Positions 33,153-41,672 of a stretch of 64,000 bases of DNA are shown in pieces. A program made the position numbers and the translations under genes. Source of the stretch: BAIKAL-G1 sp943369525 (GTDB lineage: Bacteria; Cyanobacteriota; Cyanobacteriia; PCC-6307; Cyanobiaceae); assembly GCA_943369525.1 (NCBI GenBank), contig CALRNL020000007.1:1-64000 (forward strand). The letters run 5' to 3'. Numbering within the stretch: position 1 is the stretch's first letter; every line of letters begins with the position of its first letter. The notes beneath the pieces were generated by a model. The model saw nothing but the letters and a program-made list of their open reading frames with translations, had not been told where the DNA came from and did no database searches.

Positions 33153-34547
33153 TTGGGCAGCAAGCCGCCGCGGATTCCATCCCCGCCCCATCCCCTTCCG
33201 GCACCGGCCTCGGCCCTGGCTTCCCTGCGCCAGCTGCTCGACAGCCTCAGCCGGGAGCAACGCCGCAACCAGGAGCTGCTGGCGTCCCTGGCCTTTGCCC
33301 TGCGCAGTTTCACCAACCTAAACCGCTTCCTGGAGTTGGTGCCCCTAGTGGCGACTCGCTTGATGGAGGCCGAGGGGGCCCTGCTGCTGCCCTTCCATGC
33401 CAATGGCCACCTGTGGCGTGAGCAGTTCCATGGCACCCCCCCCGGGCGCAGCCGCGAAGTGCTCCGCCACCTGGCCGGCTTAAACGACGCCAGCCTGTTG
33501 GCATCGGCGGGGGAGGCTGGCCTGGTGGCCCGCCTGGACCAGGAGGTGGCCCAGCATTGGGCTGGGGGGGCCGTGCTCGGCACCTCGGTGGTGGCCCGCA
33601 ACATCCAGCGGGGACGCCTTTACGTGTTCGGCCCAGCCGGGGGCTCGGAGTGGAGCGATGGCCACCGCCGCCATGGCCAGCTGGTGGCCGACCTCACCGG
33701 GGTGGCGCTGGAAAACGACGCATTGCTGCAGGAACGGCGCCGCCATGAACGCCTCGATCGCCAGCTCAGCACCGGCGCCGAGATCCAGGCCCAGCTGCTG
33801 CCAGACCATTGCCCGGTGATTGAGGGGGTGGAGCTGGCGGCCCGCTGCCGGCCGGCCTACCTGGTGGGCGGGGACTACTACGACTTCATCCCCACCCGGC
33901 CCCAGCTCCAGGGCCGCTGCCGCGAGCAGGGGCCCTGGGCCCTGGTGATGGGCGATGTGATGGGCAAGGGAGTGCCCGCCAGCCTGTTGATGGCCCTGCT
34001 GCGGGGCATGTTGCGGGCCGAGGTGCTCACGGGCCTGCCCCCTGATCGCATCCTCCATGACCTCAACCAACTGGCCCAGGAGGATCTGGCCCACTCCCAT
34101 CGCTTTGTCACCCTCTTCTATTCCGACTTCGATCCGGCTAGCCGCCTGCTGCGTTACGCCAATGCGGCCCATAATCCGCCCCTGCTTTGGCGGCGCCAGC
34201 GCCAGCAGGTGGAGCGCCTCGATGCGCCCGGGCTGTTGATCGGCCTGGAGGTGGAGGCCGATTACGGCTGTGAGCACACCGTGTTGGAAGCTGGCGATGT
34301 GCTGCTCTGTTACACCGATGGGGTCACCGAAGCCGCCGGCATCAGCGGCGAACGCTTCGAGGAGCAGCGCCTGCTCACCTGCCTGCAGGAGGCCTGCTGC
34401 GCCGGCCTCGGGGCCCAGGCGATCCTCGACCAGCTCTTTGCCCGCCTGGATCGCTTCGTCGGCAGTGATCGCCCCCTGGAGGATGACGCCTCCCTGGTGG
34501 TGCTCAAGGTGAAGGAGCCGCCGGCGCTGGCCAGCCTGCCAAGCTGA
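33153..34547 (+). CDS. GAF plus SpoIIE-type PP2C protein phosphatase (RsbU-like)
   Basis: About 464 residues. A GAF-like sensor region (FLELVPLVATRLMEAEGALL to LVADLTGVALENDALLQE) is followed by the SpoIIE phosphatase domain. Metal-binding acidic motifs are GGDYYDFIP, MGDVMGKGVPASLLMA, CYTDGVTEAAG and LEDDASLVVLKV. It probably dephosphorylates a serine on an anti-anti-sigma-like partner, though none is encoded nearby. I prefer TTG 33153 (MGSKPPRIPSPPHP); the frame stays open to TTG 33078. It lies between ftsY and argH, as in other picocyanobacteria. Confidence 0.9.
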   Translation: MGSKPPRIPSPPHPLPAPASALASLRQLLDSLSREQRRNQELLASLAFALRSFTNLNRFLELVPLVATRLMEAEGALLLPFHANGHLWREQFHGTPPGRSREVLRHLAGLNDASLLASAGEAGLVARLDQEVAQHWAGGAVLGTSVVARNIQRGRLYVFGPAGGSEWSDGHRRHGQLVADLTGVALENDALLQERRRHERLDRQLSTGAEIQAQLLPDHCPVIEGVELAARCRPAYLVGGDYYDFIPTRPQLQGRCREQGPWALVMGDVMGKGVPASLLMALLRGMLRAEVLTGLPPDRILHDLNQLAQEDLAHSHRFVTLFYSDFDPASRLLRYANAAHNPPLLWRRQRQQVERLDAPGLLIGLEVEADYGCEHTVLEAGDVLLCYTDGVTEAAGISGERFEEQRLLTCLQEACCAGLGAQAILDQLFARLDRFVGSDRPLEDDASLVVLKVKEPPALASLPS

Positions 34548-34569
34548 GCGGTTGCGGCAACCAGGCCCG

Positions 34570-36027
34570 ATGGCAGCCCCCAATCCCGAGATCGTCCCCG
34601 GCCCTGAACCCCTTGGCGCCCGTCCCTCTGGGGGTGTTACCGGTGGTGGGGCGGCAGGCTGGAGCGATCGCTTTGACCAGGGGCTCCATCCGGCGATCGA
34701 GCGCTTCAATGCCTCGATCGGCTTCGACATCGAGCTGCTGCAGCAGGATCTCGATGGCTCGATCGCCCACGCCACCATGTTGGGCAGCTGTGGGGTGATC
34801 ACGGCTGTCGAAGCCCAGCAGCTGGTGGCCGGTTTGGAGCAGGTGCGCCAGGAGGCTGCGGCGGGCGACTTTCGCCCCGGCCTCGAGGCGGAGGACGTGC
34901 ACTTTGCGGTGGAGCGGCGCCTAATTGAGCTGCTCGGACCAGTGGGCAAGACCCTGCATACGGGCCGCAGCCGCAACGACCAGGTGGGCACGGACCTGCG
35001 CCTCTGGTTGCGCCAGAAGGTCGACCTGATCGATGGTGCCCTGCTGCGCTTTGAACGGGCCCTGTTGGCCCAGGCCGAGGCCCAGGCAGACACCCTGATT
35101 CCGGGCTACACCCACCTGCAACGGGCCCAGCCGGTCTGCCTGGCCCACCACCTGCTCGCCTACGTGGAGATGGCGGAACGGGACCGGGGTCGCCTCCGGG
35201 ATCTGCGCCATCGGCTCAATACCTGCCCCCTGGGCGCGGCGGCCCTGGCCGGCACACCGGTGCCGATTGATCGGCGCCAGACCGCGGCGGCCCTGGGCTT
35301 CGAGACGGTTTACGCCAACAGCCTCGATGCCGTCAGTGACCGGGATTTCGCCGTGGAATTCTGCGCCGCCGCCAGCTTGATCATGGTGCATCTCAGTCGC
35401 CTGGCCGAGGAGGTGATCCTCTGGGCGAGTGAGGAATTCGGCTTTATCCGCCTCAGCGATCGCTGCGCCACCGGCAGCAGCCTGATGCCCCAGAAAAAGA
35501 ACCCCGATGTGCCCGAACTGGTGCGGGGCAAGTGTGGCCGGGTCTTCGGCCATCTGCAGGGGCTGCTGGTGATGATCAAGGGCCTGCCCCTGGCCTACAA
35601 CAAGGATTTTCAAGAAGACAAGGAAGCCCTGTTCGACACGGTGCGCACCAGCCTGGATTGCCTAGAGGCCATGGCCATCCTGCTGGAGGAGGGCATCAGC
35701 TTTCGGCCGGAGCGGCTTGAGGCTGCGGTGGGATCCGATTTCTCCAATGCCACCGATGTGGCCGACTATCTGGTGGCGAAGGGGGTGCCCTTCCGCGAGG
35801 CCTACCAGCTGGTGGGCGGTCTAGTGAAGACCTGCCTGCAGGAGGGGCTTTTGCTGCGGGACTTGCCCCTGGAGCGCTGGCAGCAGCTCCATCCTTCCTT
35901 TGACCAGGCCATCTATGTCGCCATCGCTCCTCGCCAGGTGGTGGCAGCCCGCCGCAGTGAGGGCGGCACGGGTTTTGATCAGGTGAAGCTTCAGCTGGCC
36001 CGCACCCGCAGCCGGCTGGAGGGTTGA
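34570..36027 (+). CDS. argH: Argininosuccinate lyase
   Basis: The 485-residue enzyme splits argininosuccinate into arginine and fumarate, the last step of arginine synthesis. The fumarase/aspartase signature GSSLMPQKKNPD is present. HTGRSRNDQVGTDLRLW, GYTHLQRAQPV and the flexible NTCPLGAAALAGT are in order. ATG 34570 is chosen; TTG 34552 would add six residues. The first ~28 residues are Pro/Gly-rich and variable. Its arginine could also feed the polyamine genes at the left end of the window, which is metabolic context only. Confidence 0.97.
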   Translation: MAAPNPEIVPGPEPLGARPSGGVTGGGAAGWSDRFDQGLHPAIERFNASIGFDIELLQQDLDGSIAHATMLGSCGVITAVEAQQLVAGLEQVRQEAAAGDFRPGLEAEDVHFAVERRLIELLGPVGKTLHTGRSRNDQVGTDLRLWLRQKVDLIDGALLRFERALLAQAEAQADTLIPGYTHLQRAQPVCLAHHLLAYVEMAERDRGRLRDLRHRLNTCPLGAAALAGTPVPIDRRQTAAALGFETVYANSLDAVSDRDFAVEFCAAASLIMVHLSRLAEEVILWASEEFGFIRLSDRCATGSSLMPQKKNPDVPELVRGKCGRVFGHLQGLLVMIKGLPLAYNKDFQEDKEALFDTVRTSLDCLEAMAILLEEGISFRPERLEAAVGSDFSNATDVADYLVAKGVPFREAYQLVGGLVKTCLQEGLLLRDLPLERWQQLHPSFDQAIYVAIAPRQVVAARRSEGGTGFDQVKLQLARTRSRLEG

Positions 36028-36175
36028 CCTAGGCGAGGTCTGGCCTCCCGTTCGGCCCCGGCGGCGGCCAGTTCCGGGAGCCGTCGGGGCCCATGTGACC
36101 TGATGAACCAATCGGATTGCAGCACCGGGTTTAGATTTGCTTGGTTGGATCTCTGCCTTTTGGCCCCCCAGGCCT

Positions 36176-36706
36176 GTGAGCATTTTCGTTGGCAACCTTC
36201 CCTTCCGCGCGGAACAGGAAGACATCGCTGAATTGTTTGCCCCCTTTGGAGAGGTGGCGAACTGTTCCCTGCCCCTGGAACGGGATACGGGCCGCAAGCG
36301 CGGCTTTGCCTTTGTGGAGATGGCCGACGCCGAGAGCGAAGGCCGGGCGATTGAGGCCCTCCAGGGCGTCGAGCTGATGGGTCGCCCCCTACGGATCAAT
36401 AAGGCCGAACCCAAGGGAGCCGGTGCCCCGCGCCGCGCTCCTAGTGGCGGCGGTGGTTATGGCGGTGGCGGCTACGGCGGCGGCGGCGGCTACGGCGGCG
36501 GTGCCCCGGCCGGTGGCTACGGCGGGGGTGGTGGTGGCTATGGCGGCGGCGCCGGGGTCGAACGGTCCTCCGGGGCTAGCGGTTGGGAAGATCGCAGCTA
36601 CGGCGGCGGCGCTGACAGCTTTGGGGAGGGTCGCAGCCGGCGCCGGCGCAGCTCCCAGCCGGACCCCCATGGCGGCAACGACGACTACGGCGGCGCCGAG
36701 GTCTGA
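36176..36706 (+). CDS. Glycine-rich RRM RNA-binding protein
   Basis: The 176-residue protein has a single RNA-recognition motif at residues 1-80. RNP2 is IFVGNL and RNP1 is KRGFAFVEM. The tail is rich in Gly and Tyr with GGYGGGG-type repeats, then charged (RSRRRRSSQPDPH). This is the cyanobacterial Rbp type, often cold-induced and implicated in mRNA localisation or stability. GTG 36176 gives MSIFVGNLPF, exactly at the first RRM strand, so it is preferred over TTG 36137. The 148-bp leader may hold cold-response elements, but I cannot identify them. Confidence 0.93.
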   Translation: MSIFVGNLPFRAEQEDIAELFAPFGEVANCSLPLERDTGRKRGFAFVEMADAESEGRAIEALQGVELMGRPLRINKAEPKGAGAPRRAPSGGGGYGGGGYGGGGGYGGGAPAGGYGGGGGGYGGGAGVERSSGASGWEDRSYGGGADSFGEGRSRRRRSSQPDPHGGNDDYGGAEV

Positions 36707-36726
36707 TCTCCAGGGTTAGTCCTGGC

Positions 36727-37761
36727 TCAAAGGCCCTCGGCTTCCAGCTCCTGGGCGGCCCTTTCCAGCACGATCGCCCCGGCGCTGCGGGCGCCGGCGG
36801 CTTCGCCCAGGCGCCGGCGCCAGTGGCGGGCGCCGCTGACCCCCTCCACCACCTGCACCAGGTGCCTGGCGATCGGCCAGAGCCGTCCGCCCGCCTCGCA
36901 CCAGGCCTGGGCATAGGGCACCAGCCCCCGCACCACGCTCGAAGCCCTGGCCAGGGGTGAGGCTGGGTCGCCAAATAGGTCCCGGTCGACCGTGGCCCAG
37001 CGCAGGGGATGGCCGTAGGCGGCCCGGCCCACCATCACGGCATCCACCAGCTCCAGTTGGAGCTGGCAAGTGGCCGGATCCTCCAGGCCGCCGTTGAGTT
37101 CGATCTGCAGCTGGGGCCTGTCCCGTTTGAGCTGGTGCACCAGCTCGTAGCGCAGGGGCGGCACACTGCGGTTCTGTTTGGGGTCGAGGCCCTCCAGCCA
37201 GGCCTTGCGGGCGTGCACGCTGAAGCGGCTGGCGCCAGCGGCGGCCACGGTGTCGACGAAGTCGAGGAGTTCGGCGTAGGAATCGCGCGCATCGATGCCG
37301 ATGCGGTGTTTCACGCTTACCGGCAGGCCCGAGGCAGCGGCCATGGCGGCAATGCAGTCGGCCACCCGGGCCGGTTCCGCCATCAGGCAGGCACCGAAGC
37401 GGCCCTTTTGCACTTTTTCGCTGGGACAGCCCACGTTGAGGTTGACCTCGTCGTAGCCCCAGGCCGCCGCCAGGCGGGCTGCGGCCGCCAGCAGCCCAGG
37501 ATCGTCGCCGCCCAACTGCAGGGCGAGGGGTTTTTCGATTGGATCGAAACCGAGTAGGCGCTCGAGCCGGTCTTGCTGGCCCGGCTTGTCGCTGTGGTGG
37601 ATGGCCTGGGCCACCACCATTTCGCTGTAGAGCAGGCTGCGGCGCGTGATCTGGCGCATCAGCACCCGGAAGTGCCGATCGGTGTAGTCCAGCATCGGCG
37701 CCACACTGAAGCGGTAGGACGGCACCTCCAAGGGGTCGTGCTGGTTGGGCCCATTTGCCAT
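36727..37761 (-). CDS. dusA: tRNA-dihydrouridine synthase A
   Basis: The 344-residue FMN enzyme reduces uridines in the tRNA D-loop. SVAPMLDYTDRHFRVLMR and LYSEMVVAQAI are typical of DusA. The catalytic cysteine lies in LNVGCPSEKVQKGRFGACLM. VKHRIGIDARDSY and the FMN-phosphate GGLEDP and MVGRAAYGHPL follow. Start ATG 37761 gives MANGPNQHDPLEVPSYRF. The start codon of the divergent FAD-dependent gene is only six bases away, so their promoters must overlap the opposing coding regions. Confidence 0.95.
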   Translation of the reverse strand: MANGPNQHDPLEVPSYRFSVAPMLDYTDRHFRVLMRQITRRSLLYSEMVVAQAIHHSDKPGQQDRLERLLGFDPIEKPLALQLGGDDPGLLAAAARLAAAWGYDEVNLNVGCPSEKVQKGRFGACLMAEPARVADCIAAMAAASGLPVSVKHRIGIDARDSYAELLDFVDTVAAAGASRFSVHARKAWLEGLDPKQNRSVPPLRYELVHQLKRDRPQLQIELNGGLEDPATCQLQLELVDAVMVGRAAYGHPLRWATVDRDLFGDPASPLARASSVVRGLVPYAQAWCEAGGRLWPIARHLVQVVEGVSGARHWRRRLGEAAGARSAGAIVLERAAQELEAEGL

Positions 37762-37767
37762 CTCCCC

Positions 37768-39105
37768 ATGCTGCCCCCTGCCCTGCCCCAGACCGACGCC
37801 CAGCCGGACGCCCAGAGCGAGCTCCTAGCCAAGTCTTCGGCTCTGCCGGCCTGGGAGCTGGTGGTGGCCGGCGGCGGACCGGCCGGCTTCATGGCGGCGA
37901 TCACGGCGGCGGAGGCGGGGGTGCGGCCCGTGTTGCTGATCGAATCCACCCCCACGCCCCTCGGCAAGGTCTTGATCAGTGGCGGTGGGCGCTGCAATGT
38001 CACCCATGCCTGCTGGGACCCCCGCAGCCTGGTGGGCCATTACCCGCGGGGGGGGAAGGCCCTGCTGGGGCCCTTCAGCCGCTTTGCCCCTGGCGACACG
38101 GTGGCCTGGTTTGCGGAGCGGGGCCTCTCGCTGGTGGAAGAAGACGACGGCCGCCTGTTTCCCAGTAGCAACCGGGCCAGTTCGGTGGCGGCCAGCCTGC
38201 GCAACGCCGCCCTGGCCGCGGGGGTGCATTTGCGCACGGCCGTGGCCCTCCAGGCTGCCGAGCCCTTGCCGGCAGGGGGTTTCCGGCTCGCCCTGCGGGC
38301 TGGCGGAGGGGTGCTGGAACGGATGCAGACCCGCCAGTTGGTGCTCGCCACCGGTAGCCATCCCAGTGGCAGGCGCCTGGCGGCGGACCTGGGCCATGGG
38401 CTAGTGCCGCCGCTGCCCTCCCTGTTCACCCTGGCCCTGGCTGGGGCGGGCATGGGAGAGCTGGCTGGTCTGGTGATGGATCCGGTGGGATTGAGTTTGG
38501 ACCTGGCGGAGGGCCGCTTTCGCCAGGCCGGCCCGGTGCTGTTCACCCACCGGGGCTTGAGTGGCCCGGCCGTATTACGGCTCACGGCCTTTGCGGCCCG
38601 CAGTCTCAAGGCCGTGGCCTACCGCTGCGAGCTGGGTGTCGATTGGAGCGGCGGCCGCTCCCAGGCCGATCTCGAGGCCCTGTTTGCCACGGTGCGCCGG
38701 GAGCAGGCCCGCAAACAGCTCGGCGCCTGGCGGCCCTGGCCGGAGTTGGCCCGGCGCCTCTGGACGGTGGTGTTGGAGCAGCAGGCCGTCGATCCCCAAC
38801 AGCGCTGGGCTGATCTCAGTCGGCCGCAGCAACAGCGCCTGATCCAGGGCCTCCGCGCCAGCCGCTATCAGGTGAGCGGCCGCGGCCCCTTTGGTGAGGA
38901 ATTTGTCACGGCCGGTGGGGTGCCCCTCCAGGAGCTGAATCTGGCCACGATGGCCAGTCGCAAGCAGGCCGGCTTGTATTTGATCGGAGAACTTTTGGAT
39001 GTGGATGGGGTGACGGGCGGATTCAACTTCCAGCATTGCTGGACCTCCGGCTGGCTAGCGGGACGGGCGATTGCGGCCGCAGTTGTTAGGCCAGCTGTTA
39101 GCTGA
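37768..39105 (+). CDS. BaiN/HI0933-family FAD-dependent oxidoreductase
   Basis: The 445-residue flavoprotein has an N-terminal Rossmann loop ELVVAGGGPAGFMAAITAAEAG. The family motif KVLISGGGRCNVTH, a middle FPSSNRASSV and a C-terminal GGVPLQELNLATM with GELLDVDGVTGGFNFQHCW complete the HI0933 pattern. Substrates of this family are poorly defined. ATG 37768 (MLPPALPQTD) is used; the frame is open upstream only opposite dusA. Its 3' end overlaps the 3' end of pilC by 8 bp. Confidence 0.92.
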   Translation: MLPPALPQTDAQPDAQSELLAKSSALPAWELVVAGGGPAGFMAAITAAEAGVRPVLLIESTPTPLGKVLISGGGRCNVTHACWDPRSLVGHYPRGGKALLGPFSRFAPGDTVAWFAERGLSLVEEDDGRLFPSSNRASSVAASLRNAALAAGVHLRTAVALQAAEPLPAGGFRLALRAGGGVLERMQTRQLVLATGSHPSGRRLAADLGHGLVPPLPSLFTLALAGAGMGELAGLVMDPVGLSLDLAEGRFRQAGPVLFTHRGLSGPAVLRLTAFAARSLKAVAYRCELGVDWSGGRSQADLEALFATVRREQARKQLGAWRPWPELARRLWTVVLEQQAVDPQQRWADLSRPQQQRLIQGLRASRYQVSGRGPFGEEFVTAGGVPLQELNLATMASRKQAGLYLIGELLDVDGVTGGFNFQHCWTSGWLAGRAIAAAVVRPAVS

Positions 39106-40351
39106 TGTTTTGAAAAACACCGAACATCGGTAGATACATTGCCACCAGGATCGAACCCACAATGCCGCCCACCAAAACGATCATGGCCGGTTCTAGCATG
39201 GCCGTAAGATTTTTAACAATCAGGGACACCTCTTCTTCATAGAAATCAGCCACCTTGGAGAGCATGGTGTCCATCTCACCGGTTTCTTCGCCAATCGATA
39301 ACATGCTCAGGGCCATGTCCGGAAAGATTTGTTTGCTCATTAAGCTTTTGCTGAGGCTAATGCCCTCTTGCACATCGTTTCTGGCCTTTTCCAGGGCTTC
39401 TTGAACGGCCGCATTGTCGGAGGTTTGTTTGAGAATTTCTAGGGCCTGCAGGATCGGCACTCCTGCCCGACTCAAGGCGCTATAGGTTCGGCAGAATTGG
39501 GCGGTGGCGCTTTTGAGGATTAGGTCGCCGAAGAGGGGGATCTTCAAGACAAACTTATCAACGCTCATGCGCCCCGTCGGGGTGTTGTAATAGCGGGAGA
39601 AAAAATAGATTCCAGTGGCAATCGTAAGCACTGCATAAATTGAGAAGGAAGAGCGTAGTAGGCCGCTAAGATCCACAAGCATTTGGGTGAAGGCCGGCAG
39701 ATCTGCACCCAGACTTTTGAAAATATCTGCAAATTGGGGAATGATGAAGATCGTCATGCCCAGGAAAACGGCAATGGCGATGAATAAAACTGTGACTGGA
39801 TAGCCCAGGGCGCCCTTAATTTGGTTTTGCATTTTGGCAACATCTTCCTGCAATTTTGCAAGCCGCCTAAGGGTTTCATCGAGCACACCGCCGGCTTCGC
39901 CAGCTTCCACCATGGAGACCATCAGACGATCGAATACCGTGGGCCAGCGCCGCATGGCACTACCAAGGGTTGTTCCCTGGTTGACTTCGATGTAAATCGC
40001 GGTGAGGGCCCGTTTGAACAGGGGTTGGGTTTGCTGGCTGGCCAACATTTCCAGGCTCCGAACAATCGGCACTCCGGCATCGATCAGGGCTGCCATTTTG
40101 TTGGAGAACAGGGCCTTATCCCGCACGCCAGGGCGCTTTTCCAGCAGCTTGGAGATGGACTGACCCAGGTCCGAAAGGGCAGCCGCCCTTGCTTGGGTTG
40201 GTTTACCGCCGGTGGGTTGGGGAACGATCGCAGTTGGGATTTTGCCGGAGCGCCGCAGGTCTCTCTTGGCCAGGGCCATGCTGGCTGCCGTAATGCGGAC
40301 TTCCTTGGATTCGCCCTGGAGGGTGGTGTAGTTGGCGATGAAAACAGGCAT
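39098..40351 (-). CDS. pilC: Type IV pilus inner-membrane platform protein PilC
   Basis: The 417-residue GspF-family protein anchors the pilus assembly motors. It begins MPVFIANYTTLQGES and has two homologous halves with membrane helices: GYPVTVLFIAIAVFLGMTIFII in the middle and AMIVLVGGIVGSILVAMYLPMF at the C-terminus. MVEAGEAGGVLDETLRRLA and LSIGEETGEMDTML are the paired conserved acidic loops. It is the last gene of pilB-pilT-pilC, 86 bp after pilT. GC content is clearly lower than in flanking genes. Confidence 0.96.
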   Translation of the reverse strand: MPVFIANYTTLQGESKEVRITAASMALAKRDLRRSGKIPTAIVPQPTGGKPTQARAAALSDLGQSISKLLEKRPGVRDKALFSNKMAALIDAGVPIVRSLEMLASQQTQPLFKRALTAIYIEVNQGTTLGSAMRRWPTVFDRLMVSMVEAGEAGGVLDETLRRLAKLQEDVAKMQNQIKGALGYPVTVLFIAIAVFLGMTIFIIPQFADIFKSLGADLPAFTQMLVDLSGLLRSSFSIYAVLTIATGIYFFSRYYNTPTGRMSVDKFVLKIPLFGDLILKSATAQFCRTYSALSRAGVPILQALEILKQTSDNAAVQEALEKARNDVQEGISLSKSLMSKQIFPDMALSMLSIGEETGEMDTMLSKVADFYEEEVSLIVKNLTAMLEPAMIVLVGGIVGSILVAMYLPMFGVFQNIS

Positions 40352-40437
40352 GGCGCGCTTCAGCAGTCAGGTCAGGCGTTGAAAAGGCTTTTAACGGTGG
40401 GGTTGCTAACCACTGGGGCCGTAGATTTGCTTGGGGC

Positions 40438-41520
40438 CTAAGGGGCTTGAAGAATGCGGTTTAGTTCCTCCGGTTTACTGGCTTTGGCCAGGGCTTCTTT
40501 GGCGCTGATCATTTTCTTGTTGACCAAGGTAGCGAGGGCTTTTTCCAGGGTCTGCATGCCAAGTTGTCCGCCTGTTTGCATCTGCGAATAGAGCTGGGCG
40601 GTTTTGCCTTCCCGAATTAAATTGGCAACAGCCGGTGTATTGACCATGATTTCCTGGGCCAGCACTCGCGCGTATTGACCGGGCAAGGGATTCAGGGCCC
40701 GGCAAAGGGTTTGGGAGAAGATGCCCACCAGGCTGCTACTTAATTGGGTGCGAACCTGGTTCATTTGCTCAGCAGGGAACACATCGAGAATGCGGTCGAT
40801 GGTCTGGGGCGCGGAGCTGGTGTGCAGCGTGCCGAACACAAGGTGGCCGGTTTCGGCGGCCGTGATTGCCAGCTGGATCGTTTCCAGGTCGCGCATTTCA
40901 CCGATCAGGATCACGTCCGGGTCCTCCCTCAAGGCCGCGCGCAGGGCAGCACTAAAACTCCTGGTGTCTTCGTTGATTTGCCGCTGATGAATCAGGCTGA
41001 GGTCATTGGTATAGGTGAATTCAATCGGATCTTCGATGGTCAGAATATGTTCGGCCCTAGTATGATTGATGTGGTTCATCAAGGAGGCCAGGGTCGTTGT
41101 TTTGCCTGAGCCAGTGGGACCGGTCACCAGAATCAAGCCCCTTGGCTTGCTACAGGCTTCCACGACCACCGCTGGCAGGGCCAGATCTTCCGTGGTCGGA
41201 ATGTGGCTACTGAGGGCCCGCAAGCACGCGGCATAGGTGCCTCGCTGCCGATAAGCGTTGACACGGAACCGGGCGAGTCCCTTCAGTCCATAGGCGCAGT
41301 CCAGCTCCCAGGTTTGCTCCAGTTGCTTGCGTTGGGCGTTGTTTAGAAGGGAAAAAATTAATTGATTACAATCCTGTTCTGATAATTTATCTTCGCGCAT
41401 CGGCGTTAGCTTGCCACTAAAACGTCCATAGGGGGGCTGGCCAGCGGAGAGGTGCAGGTCACTGCCACCGCCCTCCACCAGTTGGGTCATTAGGTCTTCG
41501 ATCAGGAGTTCCATGGCCAC
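40438..41520 (-). CDS. pilT: Type IV pilus retraction ATPase PilT
   Basis: The 360-residue hexameric ATPase drives pilus retraction for twitching, phototaxis and DNA uptake. Walker A is TGPTGSGKTTTLASL. The Asp box is EDPIEFTYTN, Walker B LIGEMRDLETIQLAITAAET and the His box GHLVFGTLHTSSA. The C-terminal retraction-type motif (AIRNLIRE) appears here as AVANLIREGKTAQ. ATG 41520 (MAMELLIEDLM) or codon 3 ATG is the start. It is 152 bp after pilB. Confidence 0.96.
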   Translation of the reverse strand: MAMELLIEDLMTQLVEGGGSDLHLSAGQPPYGRFSGKLTPMREDKLSEQDCNQLIFSLLNNAQRKQLEQTWELDCAYGLKGLARFRVNAYRQRGTYAACLRALSSHIPTTEDLALPAVVVEACSKPRGLILVTGPTGSGKTTTLASLMNHINHTRAEHILTIEDPIEFTYTNDLSLIHQRQINEDTRSFSAALRAALREDPDVILIGEMRDLETIQLAITAAETGHLVFGTLHTSSAPQTIDRILDVFPAEQMNQVRTQLSSSLVGIFSQTLCRALNPLPGQYARVLAQEIMVNTPAVANLIREGKTAQLYSQMQTGGQLGMQTLEKALATLVNKKMISAKEALAKASKPEELNRILQAP

Positions 41521-41672
41521 GGCTCACCGTTAGGGGGGTTGGGATTATAAAGGAATTCGAATACATTAATATCCCCACTGGCTGGCTTCATGGGGTGATT
41601 CCAAAAAAGTCTACCCCTGGAATTGATCTGAGCGAGCGCCATACGGCCGTCGCCTGGTGGGCCATGGCCAGT

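Noticed and set aside
36420..36640. Glycine-codon repeats as a possible DNA repeat array
   Set aside because: They are explained by the GGYGGG-type tail of the RRM protein.
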